A stretch of DNA of 64,000 bases from Megalonaias nervosa (taxonomy: Eukaryota; Mollusca; Bivalvia; Unionida; Unionidae), in assembly GCA_016617855.1 (NCBI GenBank), contig JAECUM010000827.1, positions 62,001 through 126,000 on the forward strand, given 5' to 3'. A model generated the notes under the pieces. The model ran no database searches. It was not told the DNA's origin and worked only from the letters and a program-made list of their open reading frames with translations. Shown in pieces: positions 22,801 to 37,800 of this stretch (the first letter of the stretch is position 1; every line of letters starts with the position of its first letter). A program made the translations under genes and the position numbers.

Positions 22801-25800
22801 GGTCACAAGTTTAAGATATGGACCAGTTTCAATGAAATTTGACAGAACAACCTGGCATGAAAGTTTTTCAGGTTGGTGCACATGATGCCAGTCCATCCTC
22901 AGATATGGTTCTCATTACAATAGAAAAATCTTAAAATGGTATACAGTCTTACCCGTTTATGTCGACATCCTCGGGCCCGAGGAAATATTGTCGACATAGG
23001 CGAATGTCGAGATAAGTGTTGGGGGGGGTGTCTGAAAAAAAGATACAAGTTAAATTCGTCAGTAAGGGGTGACCTGTCGTCAGTGAGTAGCATTTACACT
23101 GAGAAAGAAAAAACAATGCAAATTTTGATTACATGAAGACAAAACCAGTGTGAAATACGCTTGTATATTGACAAATTACATTTTGGTTACCTTTGTGTAA
23201 TAAAAGCCACAATAAAATATTGAATTGGTCACATCCTGAGATGAAAAACATTCACTAATATTCAATGTCGGCATAAGGATGGTTGCAGAGTTGTTATTTA
23301 CACGCTTCAAGTACAGGTACTTAAATTGGCCTAGATTTTGGTCAGTCTGTTCCCATCTTATTGAGGCACCAAGGGGATGGGGCTATTCACAGGGAAATGA
23401 AAAACTGTCATCAAGTTGGTTTAAACAATACTTGTATTTAGTTACAGAAGTCATCGTGAAAAGTACATAAAAGCGAACAAGAGATATGCGGCTGATATGA
23501 TTAATGAATGCATAATATTGTATACATTGACACATGCTAATGAGGTATTAAAAGAAAATGATTCTTACAATACAATATTGTAATAATGTCAGTTCAAGTG
23601 GTATACATTTAAAAATTTTCAGAGACATCTTTGCGAGATGCCCCACCCTCAACTTCCTTAACAGCCACATATTTAGTTTCCAGAGACTGTAAATTTAATC
23701 TGCGTTTACACTGCCGTTGGTAGCCATCGTAAATATAAAGTTAAAAAGGAAACTTTCACAGCTCAATAAACTTGTTTTAATCACCGATCACTTTGGAAAA
23801 GGCAAGAATCATACCAGATTTCATTGCTTTTATTTAAGTCGCTGCGAGAGGCCAACTTTATAGGACCAAACAAAAAGCCTGTTTTTTTTTTTTTTATCCG
23901 ACCGCGACATTAAAGCCTGGCGGCAAGATCAACTAATTGTTGAATAAAGTACAGGTCGGAACTGGCCGCTTGCCGACATAAATGATTAGGCGAGAAAATT
24001 AAAGCCTGGCGGCAAGATCAACTAATTGTTGAACAAAGTATGGGTTGGAACTGGCAGCTTGTCGACATAAATGATTTGAAAACAAAGGATTTGTTCAAGC
24101 TGGGACCAAGGGCTTCTGTCGACATGTACGTTTGTTTTTTATCTCGACGTCGACATAAGCATGACAATTTTGGTAGTAATAGTAGACCAAGGGACCGTGA
24201 CTTTGCTTTTTTGTCGAAATAGACGGCTTGTCGACATAAGTGATGTCGATATAAGTGGGTAGGACTGTATTAAAAAAAAAAAAAATTAACCAAATTTGGT
24301 ATAGCACGCTTTCTGGTTTTTACAAATGATGCTAAACCATCATTAAATATGGCTACTGCCACTGTGACTAAAAATAGAAAATCCTTTAAATGACTTGAAA
24401 AGGAGCAAAACAGAATTTACTCACTTTGACAGAAGACATCCTCCAATATTGGAAGAGCTTTCAAATGTTTAGCTCTCTTGGCCACAAGTCATCAGAGATG
24501 CTGCCAGGATGCACTTTAAGAGCGATGATGAACAAGAACTCCCACAAATTAGTTAAATTTGTGCATATAAAAATGTACCATGCACAGTATTCAATTTTTC
24601 TTTAACTATTAACCCGTAAAGTGCTTGTCATGACACAAGTCAAGCTACTAGTAGAGGTATTGTAGTGACATCTCTCTCTTTTGAGTATGCAGCTGTTTAC
24701 AAATCTGGGTTCTTCGGCTTCACATGAAAAAGATTGTTAAACTAAGTTTAATTGGCACGTTGGCCCTGGAACAAGCATTATATCAAAATTATATCCTTGC
24801 ATCAAGGAAGATTTACAAATGCATGTTTAAAATGCACGCTACCTAGAACACCAAAATGGATGATTTGCAGTCGAGTTCATCTTCAGGTAATGATTTTGTC
24901 TGGCGAATAATAGCTGATGATAGTGATGATCACAATGAATTTTATGAACTATATTAGATTATTGGAGCTGGTAAAGTGTTTTTGGAGATGCCAATTAGTG
25001 ATTTTGAACCCAAATATGATATTGATTACAAGTCTTATGTACATGATGGATGAACACAGATGGCATGCAGGTCAATATCTGTTCCAGTGTTTATTTCAAA
25101 AAGGCAGAATACCAAACCTAATTAAAATAAAGACAATTGAAAAGTATGGTGTAATTTCATTTCTTTTCTCAAACAATTTAGCCTGCAGGGTTTTGTGCAC
25201 ACAAAAAATATTGCCCTGTAAAGTTCAAGATAAATGAATAAATAAGAAACGGAAATTAAATTAAAAAGTAAAGATATAATATTTTACGAGTCACTTGTCT
25301 TAGAAAGGATGCTGTGGCACTGACAGTCTTCAAATCCTAATATAGTATTGTGGAGTAGATAATGAGCATGGCATAATAAGCAAAGAAAGATTTAAGACAG
25401 TGAAACTTGGCAGAGCTTATGTTACTATAGTGCTAATCTGGAACAGAAGTATCCAAAGACAATACCTATGAGCTGTGGAAAATTGTACATAACAGTTTCC
25501 TAACTTGTTTACGTTGGCTAAGCTTTGTGCATTTTGCATATCCTTGATGCTTTTTGTTTTTAAAATTGGTGGGGGATACAGACTAACTGGAGGACTTGGA
25601 AATACCATAGGCAGCAGTTTTGAGTGTATTTCATAGCACTGCCTTCAAGTAAGGGGGAAAATGAGTATAATGAAGATTTGATTATTGTAACACGTTTTTG
25701 TATTTAGCTTGAGCTTTTTGCACCTTGTATACATTGTTGTACCTTTAAATATGAAGTTCAGATAAGGGGATGCATCTTGAAGACTACTACATTTTAATCA

Positions 25801-28800
25801 CAAAAGAGGGTCACTGTGATCCTATTTCTTGCTTACCATGGCAGGTAAGGATTACTCAATTACAATTAATTTTACTCTCCAAAATGCTACATTTGTAAAA
25901 ACTTGAACCATTGAGGCCAGCTACTTTTGCAACAATGTAGTATTGTTATAATTTTGCATTGACTGTTTTTAATTTTGCGCTGGCTACTTCAAAAGATAAG
26001 GAGAAGAGTGATTATGGTCCTTTTTGTTTAGCTTCACATTTTTATCTTTAAATGAAATATTACTTTTTGTGGAGGAGAGCTTGATTTGGTTGTATTTGAG
26101 GCATACTACATCATCATTTAATGACCCCAGAATGCCCAGTTCCTTACAGTTTAAGGCTCTAAGGAGTAAATTGTTGTTAGCCGAGGCCTTGGTATTGCAA
26201 CAGAAGTTAATAGCTCTAGATTTTGTGCATTTTATTAGTACAGTGTTGTCTTTTCATTATCTAGGAATTTGGGGACCACATTTGATAGTTGTTCCGACCA
26301 GTGTTATGCTGAATTGGGAATTGGAATTGAAGAAGTGGTGTCCAGCATTTAAAATTCTCACTTATTATGGCAGTCAGAAGGAGAGAAAGTTAAAAAGACA
26401 GGTTTGTATTGTTATATTAAAATTTTTTCAATCTTTTAGCTTAATTTAATTGATCAGTAAAATGGAGCTTATTTACATTCCTGATGGTAGTATATCGGAA
26501 TGACTTGTACGTCAAAATAATCCGGTAAAATGCGAGTGAAAAATGCAGTGCCGATTATCAGGATAGCTACAATAGTTAGAGGAAAATGATCTCCGAAGTG
26601 ATTCCTGTTAGCTCCCACGTTTCCAGACCAATTGTCTCCTAGTTGACACAACTCTTCACAAAGCCAGAATCAGTCTGATTTATTTTCAGACTGTTACATG
26701 GAGATATTGTATTTAAGTTGCATACATCTAATGCTAAACTACAGGTCATAACTGGTAATGCAGTTGTTTGGTACTATTTCAGCTAATTCAACTAGACACC
26801 TATAATTTGCAATTATTAACTTTATTTTGCTTCATGTTCGCTCCTACCACTCCGGTGGCCTAGTGGTTAGAACATTCGCCTCATATGCGGTAGGTCGTGG
26901 GTTTGATTCCCGGCCGAGTCATATCAAAGACTTGCAGAAATGGTACTGACAGCTGCCTTGCTTGGCGCTCGGCATTAAGAGGTTAGTGTTAGGACTGGTC
27001 AGCCTGGTGTCAGGATAATGTGACTGAGTGAGACATCATGCTACATGTCTGCAGCATGATGCCCCAGTGCTAGACATAACTATAAACTACCACACTGCAG
27101 ACATCGTAGCGATATGACTGAAAAATTGTCAAAGCTACATTAAAATCCAAATCACGCACACTCATGTTTGCTCCTACTTGAAACACCTATGGTACTGGTA
27201 ATGAACACACCAGATGGCTGCTTTTCCTGGCTGATTTTAGTATCAGTCTGCCATTATGGTGACAAATAAGGTACATATTAATCAGCAATCAGGAGCAAAC
27301 AGAATTTGGTAAAACTTCTTTGTATCAAATCTGATAACTAATGAAGGCACATATAGGAATGTTGATATATACTTCATCGGGGGACAACTGATCTGGGAAA
27401 CGTGCAAGCAGACGGGAAACCTTTTATTTTAGGGGTGTCTTTTCTTTTCAAGTGGATATAGCAGACCTACCAACTGTCCCAATTTAACCAGGAACATTCT
27501 GGATTAGCATGGTGTAAAAAATTGCAATTTTATACCAGAAAAGACATTTTAGCACATCCCATGTGCAGTGAGTTGTTTTCTGTCAAATTGTTCTGTAATT
27601 TTTTGTTGGTTGGGGTTTATTTTTTTCTATTTTTATTTTTAGTTGGATCAGATAGTTAAATATTGAACATTTCCGGTGTCAACAGCCGCCATTGTGAAGT
27701 CGATCTGAAGTGTGCTTGTTTCACTCTGTGTTCATTTAAGTATAATGGATAGAGTTTTGAATAAAAAGCATAATTTGGACAATGAACATTCGCATAAGAA
27801 AAATGTAACCATAAAGTCTACTACAGAAAGGAAAACACTGAGGAGTTTCTGTTCATTCAGTTCTGTTTGAAAGATGATACTTGCAATGTCATTCTCTATT
27901 TCAAAAATGAAACCCTATACTGGATTCAGTTCTCATTTAGTTGGCAGGACTGATATAGATTCTTAATGGGACATTTGTGTAACTAGGCAGCCATCCCTGC
28001 GATGTGTATATCAAGGGTAGACACTATTTTTCCTTCCAGAATAGTTGAAAATGCAATTTCTGGTTTCTTTTTTCGAAAATTCAGAAACCAAATCACTGGC
28101 TGAACATCTGAAGTTGTCTAGTCAGATCAAGGGTTTCTGATATAAAATCCCTTGCACATGATCCCCAGGTTTCTAAAATACTGGGTAAACCACGTGCTAG
28201 GCACACTTAATCCTACCTCTGTTGTTGCACCTGAGTTCTGGCAGCCTGCTGTAAAACTTAGATGTGATGAAAATTCTTAACCAAGCTGAGAGCCATTGTA
28301 GCCCATTTGATATGGGTATAAGACTTGTAATTCAACAGTGAAGGGTTCTATACCCACCCAGGCCAGTCCAGTTAACTTGCCTAAATGTGTCCTTGGGAAA
28401 GACACTTGGCTCCTATTTCCTGAGCATGATGTTGGCTATGTCATTGTTTAAACTGTCCATAAAACCAACAAAAATAAATTCACTAAGGCTGGTTGAAACT
28501 TTTAATGCATATCTGCCAACCATTATGTGTTTCATGGTTTTATACATTGAAATGAATCTTGTGCTTACCATGTATGGATTAGGCTTTTAGTTACATACAG
28601 ACTGCCACACATCCCAATTTGCTTGAGATCATCCCAAGTTTTCTTTAATAATCTGAAAATAATTTCCTGATGTTTTTTTTTTCTCCCAAAATCCTGATTT
28701 TAAAAAATGACAATTTTTTTTAAAGACAAAAACCTTTTGATTCATGATGGCAGTGCAAAGAGAGCGAAGGTGATGCAGAAAGTCTGCAAGGGATACACTA

Positions 28801-31800
28801 CAGTAATACCATGAAATCTACCATTTTTCCATTTTCATCTTTTATGCAGATATTTAATGTTTTAATTGAATTAACACTAAATATCAGCATAAAAGAAGAA
28901 AATGGAAAAATTACAGATTTTCAGGATATCACTGTAGCATACATTTTTACATTAACTAAATAGCACAAGACAGCAAAGATGTCAGTTCCTTTGTAAAGTT
29001 TTTGTAACTATATGATCGCAAACACTGATCCTGATTTTTTTTTCTCCAAAACATGATTTTTTTTTCCCTTTGGCATCCTGATTTTCATTCCACTCAATGT
29101 GGCAGGTCTGCTTTGATCAAAATGAAATATGGCAATAGAAAGCTGTGCATGCCTTTGTTTAACCTATAAATATCCCAAAGCAAGAAAACTTCAGAAAAAA
29201 GAGTTCCTGCCATCTGCTTGCATATGTGAAATAATTTATATACATGTACTTCCCTTGTGTTCAGTTTATTCAGCTATACAAGACCAATGTCCTATAAAAA
29301 CAGACTGGTTTCTCCATTTTGAAAAACTTACTGAGATTCAGTATGTAGTGAACCATTCTATTTGCAAAGAATGGTGCAAAATGTCACTTGAAGTTGGGCA
29401 TGATCAAAGTGACTCATAAATGATAAATAAAAAGGTTTATAGATAAAGAACTTTAAAACATTTGGATCAAATAAAGGACAAATTAAGAGTGCTGTAGAAA
29501 TTCATAAGAATGTGCAAATAATATAATCGTGCTCTTGTATAAAATGTCGCTGTGATCATTTGTGGAGTCAACTTGATGATCATACACAGTGGAAAGCTTT
29601 GTGTCTTGTACATAGACTTTCTGTATGTTTTAGTTGAATACTGGTACTAATCCTTGTCAAGTTTGTCCATTTGTGGCTAACATTTAAAACAGTTGCAGAT
29701 CCAGGTTAGTAAAGAATAAAATGTACCACAAGTAACCCAAATAGCTCTACAAAAACAATTTCCAGAAACCAAGGTTTTTTTTAAAGCTGATGAAAAATAA
29801 AATTTCAAGACAGAACATAAACTGAGGGATATTTGTCCAGGAGTCTAAATTGGCAGTAAAACTGTTTTTGATTCTCTAAATGTCACTTGGATTAAGTGAA
29901 GGTGTTGTCACTAGGCAGCAATAAAAAGAGTTGTAAGTTCTCAACTAATCAAGCAGTTCCCTAAATACAGTAATCCTTAAGCTTGTTAAAGGGAAAATAA
30001 CCTTTCATCTTGAGACAGTTGGTAGAAATAAAATGTAATTCATTCTGATAACTGTAAAATTGGCCAATTATCTTAATTGTAACCTAATAAGGACTCCCTT
30101 CATGTTCCCTGAAAATGTAAATGCCACATGGGGCTGCAATTTTGTTGTTTTTCTTTTTAAATTCACCACTTGCCCACCAGACTAGTAAAAATGTTTTACT
30201 TGCCTTGCAAGGTTTTACAAATGTTAGCTTATTATTGGTTTGATGTACATTTTACAGCAAATTGACGCCCTTCTGTTTTGTATTTGATATTTATTTGGAT
30301 TAATTTCTTCCTAAATTTTTGTGCACTTAATTTTAGATTTATGAACTTTGCCTTTAGTTAGCACCTTACAGCCACTATTATGCTGAGGTGCCATAAAATG
30401 TCAATACATGCATACTGTTGGATGAATTGTATAGAATTTTACCTTTTCAGGGTTGGACAAAAACAAATGCATTCCATGTGTGTATAACATCTTACAAGTT
30501 GGTAATTCAAGATCACCAGTCATTCAGGAGAAAAAAGTGGAAATATTTAATTCTTGATGAGGTGAGCCATATTTAATTCCAAATAAGGTGAGTTTAATTG
30601 TTGGCCAGGCAAGGAAAACACTGGAGTATAAAGCTGGTTATTGGAATTGTTCCTTAATACTGGCTTAAATGTCAAATAAGGCTGTAATGTGTTTTATAAC
30701 CAATTGTCCAACAACAAAATCTACTTGCTCCGTAAAAGTCCCATCTTCATTGGTGATGGTGGTGTATGTGTGGGGGTAATCATAGAAGAGTAAAATGTAT
30801 ATAATACCTCTAGTCTTAAATGTTGATTACGAATTTGGGATCATAAATTAAATTTGTCAGTGATTCAGAATAGAAGGCAACACTTTTTACATTGCAATTA
30901 TTTAGGGGTAATACACAATTATGTATATTACTTTAACAGTATTAATAAATTTATATAAATTCATAATCCCTGATTTTGATTCATTTGTTATCATTGTTAT
31001 TGTTGTTATTATCTGTGTGATTGCAGTCTAAGATATTTTAAATGTAATGAACGTGCTAGATATATTTTTGCCGAATAATATAGATAAATTTACAAGCCTA
31101 GATTTTGATCCATTTGATAATTGTTGTTGCTGTCAATTGTTTATCTGTTAACTTTATGCTCGTTTTATATTTTTGTTTTCCTAAAACAAAATTGAATCCA
31201 CAACCAATTTGCATAGGTAATCAAGACAATACCTATTTTATAAACTTTAGAAAAACTTGTGCATAAGCTTTGATTGTATTGAGAGAAATCTGTCTTGACA
31301 AGCAGACTAGGGCATTAATACAACATTGGAACAGACAAGTAATCTGTCAGAGTCAGCAAAGTACTGAATCAAGAAAGTGAAACTTTGGCAGAGCTTGTGT
31401 TAGTGAAGAATCTTATTTTGGAGTTTCAAGCTGGCAAAGTTAGCTATGCACATGCCCCATCAGACAGTAGGCTGAAAGGAGATTCTAAGCACAGAACAAA
31501 TAAAAAACACATAGGAACAGATTGAAGTCAGAAATAATAAACAGATTAATCCACATACAACTAGAGATGTCCTTTGAGAAGTTTTGTTTCAGTATATCTC
31601 TAACAGTGGAGCAGGAAGAAAGAGGTGGATATTTGGTGTATTTCACTAGGGCCATTTCATTCTCCTCCCCCCCCTTTTTTTTTCTTTTCACGCAACTCCA
31701 CCCTTACATTGGTGACAAGGGAGAGTTCTCCCACTTAAAATAAAATCCCAACAATATCTTTGATGTCCATTTAGTTTCTCTGGTTGGGTTGTCAATTTTT

Positions 31801-34800
31801 ATCAGTGTGTAGATGCAGCAGTATGAAAAGATATCAGGAAGATGTCTTACCAAAAGTGTTAGAAACTAAATTCAGCAATTGTCCTAATAACAGTTAAAAG
31901 ACGTAGTGCAAATGAAATGATTGCCATTTGAATGAGGTTCTTAATGAGCATTGTTTGTAGCTTATGTATCAATAGATGTCAGCTATGAACCTAATGTGCA
32001 GATCAGAGGAAAGGTTGAATTCAGAATCAGTTTAGATAAATGGTTTCATGTTATTTATTGTATATCATATATACATTCAGATAGTTGGTAAACATTGCAG
32101 TCTTAATTGTGTTGATGCAATTTGCAGTACCACTTGTGGGCTTAAGGATTTAGAATAGGCCCAGTGCATGCCCTCAGAGGTGATACATGGATGTAGGAGT
32201 TGCTGTGGCTCAGTGGTTAGCGTGCTTGGAAGAGTGGGGGTTTGAATTCTTCCATCAGATAAGTCAATTAGACTATCATGGTGTGTCCTTGGGAAAGGCA
32301 CTTTAGTCAGTTGCATCAGCACTTGACTAAGTAATGTGCTTGTTTTGTGTCATAAAACACCATTCCTAACATAAATTGACAGAAGAATTGGTATTTCTTT
32401 GGCTTTCCATTAGAACATTGCTAAATATATTACATATATTAAGAGAAAGTACTGTATCTCCTCTCTCTCTCTCTCTCTATATATATATGTATTAGTACAC
32501 ATAGCCATTTTACTTGTATAGTATGCACATATTGCTTTACTATTTGACAACCGAGACAGATAGCCACCCTAACTTGCTTCCAGTTTGGGAGGTAGAGCAA
32601 GTCTCGAATAGAAAAGTCTGCAAAAATCCATCAGCTGCAGCTCACTGTAGTTGATCAGCACAGACAGAGACAATATTTTTCACAACATTATAACAACTTG
32701 CCTGTAACAAGGCTCTTTCTGAATTAGAAAAATCCACAGTACTGTGTAGTATCTCTCTTGAACAACAAACTCAAACTAAACAATGATTTTTACAGCTTAT
32801 TATCATTATTGTGAGGGACTGACTGACTTGCATGTATGAATTGTGTGATTAGTTTGTCAGATAATGTTTTAAACTCCTGGTCTGTTACAACATGCATTTG
32901 GTTCTGAAATGGACCTAAAAACAGCAGAGACAGTTTCTCATTTGAAAATGTTATTTTGTTGCTGACATAATGGATTTCAGCATCTTTACATAAATAGTTG
33001 TTCTGTCTTTCAGGCACAAAATATTAAGAATTTCAAATCTCAGCGGTGGCAGACATTGCTGAATTTCCACAGCCAGAGGCGGCTTCTTTTGACGGGTACA
33101 CCACTTCAGAATAGCTTGATGGAGCTGTGGTCACTGATGCATTTTTTGATGCCCCATGTGTTCCAGTCTCATAAAGAGTTTAAGGAGTGGTTTGCTAATC
33201 CCTTGACGGGCATGATAGAAGGGAGTCACGAGTACAATGAGAACCTCATTCGTAGACTTCATAAGGTAAGATTCTTAACATATAACCAACCTGTCAAATT
33301 GAAAGTATGATATTTGAAGGAAAATTTGCTGCATCAGCAAGAATGTTGGGTAGTTTTGTACTTCTGATGGCGCTGTTCAGGTTATCCAAGTAGTTGAAAT
33401 CCTGAATACTATGAATATGGAGTTGGAATAGGGGTTTTATAAAAACTTCAAGGAGCACATGCACTTGTTATAAAAGAATTTAAATACAAATCAAAAAATT
33501 TACTAAATTGAACTGTAGAGTGAAGGAACTCTCTTGTCAGCATAACCTTCTTTCAAAATGTGAAATACAAAAAGAATCGGAGTTTCTCTTTGCCTAGCTA
33601 AAATCTTGATATCCCCTGAAACCATAAAATTGATGGCACCTTTTAGTTACCAAGTGAGAAAAATGAGTTCAGAATTCCTCATTTTTATCCTCTGGGTAGT
33701 AAAGTTGTTTTTTTTTTTTGACTACTTGGTAGATACATTCTCATTCATGTTTGCAATAAAGGAAAGGTAGGACCACTTCAGGGCTAGTGCCAGCTTAGGT
33801 AGCTGCAATTATAGATGGGGCTATTTAAGCAACATTATCCTCAGTTTAAATTTATACAGGATTTTATGCTTACAGCTTTTGACATTTCATGTAGTTGTTC
33901 TCTTTTCCAGATTTATTATCTTAGTTTGTCAGCAATGTTAGTAAACTTCGACCTTTAACCCATTTCAGATGGGATACGGTCCCTTTAGTACTTTACCTTT
34001 TCATACAGGATACGATCGCTACATTCCCTCTACAACTTCATAGCTGCAAGTGTCCCTTTTTTTCCATATTTGTCCCTTATTTTGGACCTGAATACAGGTG
34101 TACTTTTTTGGTGCAAAAAAGTACATTTTTTAATTTGCAAAAATAATTTAAAAAATTTCCTTGCAATTTTCAGTTTAGAACAGGCACTCGGTTCCATTCT
34201 GATAGAAATGTATCTCATGTATATAGGAATACAGTTCTACCATATGATTGGTTCATTCGAAATGGATACTACCATGCCTGTCTTTATCCGCCATATTGGA
34301 TTTCGCAAACAGTTACCACTATCACTGTGTCTCATATTCGTAATATTCAGCTTCTAATCATGTTGAATAGGAAAGCAGAATATTCAGAATTTTCTTTGGA
34401 TGGATTCTGATGCATTCATTGGAATGATTCCAGTATACTGGTGATCTCTAACAACCATAGGGGATTGTCTTTAAAAGCTTGTGGTTCTGCAGGAATACTC
34501 TCTGCATATCAACAACCTTGAAATGTGGATTGTTTTTGCTGGCACTACTGTTGTGCGTCGACCTTTTACAACACAGCTGTGTTGTGATTGTCATAGATGA
34601 GTCGCTTGTGGCATACCCAAGACATCAAGGAGGCAGTCATGACTTTTGCTTGAAATTATTAAATCTCAGCTGATGGACATCTTGCATGGGGTAATGTGCA
34701 GTCCTCATAGAATGGTCAATTGACCAGTCAGGAGCAGAAAATCTCTTTGGGCTGTGGAGGAGGTCAATGGTAGACTTGCAGTTTGTCTGAAGAAGAACAA

Positions 34801-37800
34801 TGCCAGTTTAGTTTAAGTTTGAATTAATTGTTACCTATTTTGAACTGAATATTTTATTGGTACTACATAGCCACACTGCACAGAGAAGGTGTAAAATATT
34901 ACTAAATAAATACTTGCTCCTCTATCAGATCTGTTACTTTGAACTTCAAAGAACAAGTCTCGCACACTGTAATGCTTGTGTGGATCTTTACCTATGTAAA
35001 TTAAAACTACTTTATGAAGTGATGCTTCTTTCAAGAAACTTGCCTTAAAGAGGACCTTCCTTTTCTCTTTAGTGTCAGCTAGGAGGAGTGAAATTTGTAA
35101 CTAAATGGTGTAAGAGAATTGACTACCATGGTGTGTGTTGCATCAGAACTGAATAATCTACTTGTGTTGAAATGTCCTAAAACAACAACTAGCAGCATAT
35201 TTACATAAGCAAATTGATCACCATTCATCAAGTTTTGCTGGTATAATAATTACATTCAAGTAATGGTCTATCTTCAGTGTACAGGAACAAATCATCACTA
35301 GGTGATGCTAATTTGGCTCAGAGGTGATGCTCAAATACTTTAATATACACTGAAAATGTGTGATTACACTGAAATCACATCTTGGCCAATACTTTTCGGT
35401 TTACTGTTCTCAAAAAAAGACCTCATACTGGGGAGACTGGTATGATTGGGTTAGGTCAGTAAACATTTACACATATTTCAGAGTGTGATCCATATCCTAG
35501 TGGCAGAGGTTGGGAGGGGGGATATTTTTGCATATGTATGGAAAAAATGTATTTCAATATATTGCAATATGACATGTTTGTATTGTGATACGTATCAATA
35601 TGTATTGGTCAGCGATAGCATTTATGACTTGAATGATGATTTTGCATATTTTGTACTGAAATAATGAGCAATTGCCTTGAATTTAATAAAATATGAAGAA
35701 GAAAATGAAACCATCTTGCTTTTAACTCTATCAAAACACCCAGTACAGTAAAACCTGTTATGAGAGACCGCCCCTTCTGCCAACAAAAAGCGGTCTCTCA
35801 AGACAGGTGGTCTCTCATTGCAGGCTTGTACAAAAAGACCAGTTTCCAAGGTCCAGTTTCAGAACAATTTCAAGAAAAATAACCACAATCACTGTACATA
35901 TATTCTATTCTTTATTAATATTTCTTGCTAAAATATTGTATGCATTCATCTGAAAACAAAATTATATAGCAATAAAGATATACTTCTGTCATTAAACATG
36001 AAATAACATTTACATTTGAAGATCACATATTTTAGCAATTGAAATCGTTTCTGAATTACTTCTTTTTCTTTATAACAACCTAAATTTGTTTTACCGACGT
36101 TTAAACCGCTTTTTTGCGAGTGGTCTGCTCTTTTTCACTTCTTTCAGTTACAATAATTATTTTCTCCAGCCTTAAAATTTGTCTCTTTTTAGTTGGAGGT
36201 TCGTCCATTGTCATTAAGGTTCTAGGTGTTAAAATTATTAGTGCTCAGTTGTAATATCGAACGTAAAGACGGTTTTGACTGGGCTGTGGGAAAATATGAA
36301 AAATCTATACATGTGCATTGCATATCTAACAATTAATAAGAAGAAACAATTTTCTCATCCAGAAACAGAACCATTTACTCAGAGACAAAAGTCAACGGTT
36401 TCATTCAAAGATGACATACTGGGATTAACTCTATAAGCTAAGTGTGTAACCCGGTCGCACCAACTTTACAGCTTTGTGATTGGGCTGTAATCACTTAACA
36501 TCGGGGGGAAAAATAACAAACATCACAAGTCTTGAACACTATCAATTGAATCCCACAAATGATTCTCTTTTGCTGGTTTAATAGACAATGACCTTATTCA
36601 CCTCCGGCAATACGGATAAACTCTAAAGACACAATATATGTGACAGCTACGTCAACTTCTGCACCACAACAGCAATTCGTGACATGTACATGAGCCTGGT
36701 TTACGGATTTTAGCATCCATCACCAGTAGCAACAATCCTTTTTTTTAAAATATTCCTTTTATACTTGTTTTTAATCAGAACAATCTTTACTAATCAAGCA
36801 GTCGTTGTAACAATTGATTACATAAAGGTCGTTGACAGGGATGTCGGGTATTGCGATTAAGGCCGGGAAGCAGGCTAAGTGCGGTAATAATTAGTCTGGT
36901 TCCCTGCATTGTATGCTCCCTGCGTTGCTCACCCATATACGAATAGCGGAGAACAACGCAGGGAGTATATGAAACAGGGAACCAGACTAGGAAATAATCT
37001 ACATATACTCTAGTCTGGTTTACGACAGAAACTATAAAATACTATAAGCATAGCTAAAATATTCAGACATTCGTAGCCAGCCTATTTTTAAAATTTTTTT
37101 TGTTTTTATTTAGAATGGTATGAGAGGTTGTTCTTACAGGTATTAAATAAAGGTCGGTGGAGTTTATCCTCGTTTTTGTGATGTGGTCGTTCATAGCAGT
37201 GTTGAAATGCATATTTTGCCAAGACATTGCGGTCGCTGGTCGCGTTCAGCAGGTGGTCGCTCATAACAGAGCGTTTATATAATTAAATTTATCCGTGCAT
37301 TACGATTGTGGTCGGAAATGACAGGTGGTCGCTCATGACAGTTTTTACTGTAACTAATAATCACTTCACTTGTTTAGAAAACAATAAATATATCAACATG
37401 TGAAAACTTCTACAAGCAAGAAACAAAAATGCTGGAAAAAAGTTATGGAATTATTTTGCCTGATTAGAAAGTCTTCAAATCAAAAAGATCTAAAGATTCA
37501 TTTATTGCAGTACAATCATGACATGGGATAAACACAAGAAAAACTTACACCTAATCACAAATTATCACATTGATAAATATCCTGCTTTAATTAGAAAAAT
37601 GAAGAATATAGTAAATGAGTAATATCAGCGATTCCAAACCTTTCTTGGTTTGAACCTGAGAGACTAATTACTTAACAGGCAGCAGAAATAAAATCACAGA
37701 AAAACCTAATTTGGCTGACTAGAAACTGTATTTTTGTGACTATCAAGATTAAACTAATAATATACTTTGATCATTGATGTAAACCCCTTGTTTTCATCTA

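Larger units (their letters stand above)
26402..30450 (+). other. SRCAP intron h-i
   Basis: A 4.0 kb intron with a tRNA-type SINE (26848-27161), a small hAT-like MITE (27462-27952), SINE-like sequence near 28300-28480, and a hAT-like MITE (28598-29110) with a palindromic MITE inside. The stretch 29120-30450 shows nothing recognisable. Confidence 0.8.
30562..33013 (+). other. SRCAP intron i-j
   Basis: A 2.5 kb intron that splits the DEAQ box. It holds a SINE at 32197-32345 and a CT/AT microsatellite. The phrase gtgaaactttggcagagctt at about 31378 resembles one near 25398, suggesting an uncharacterised repeat. I see no gene. Confidence 0.8.

Noticed and set aside
24917..25237. 106-residue ORF on the + strand
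   Set aside because: It reads in a different frame from the acidic ORF start and has no recognisable domain.
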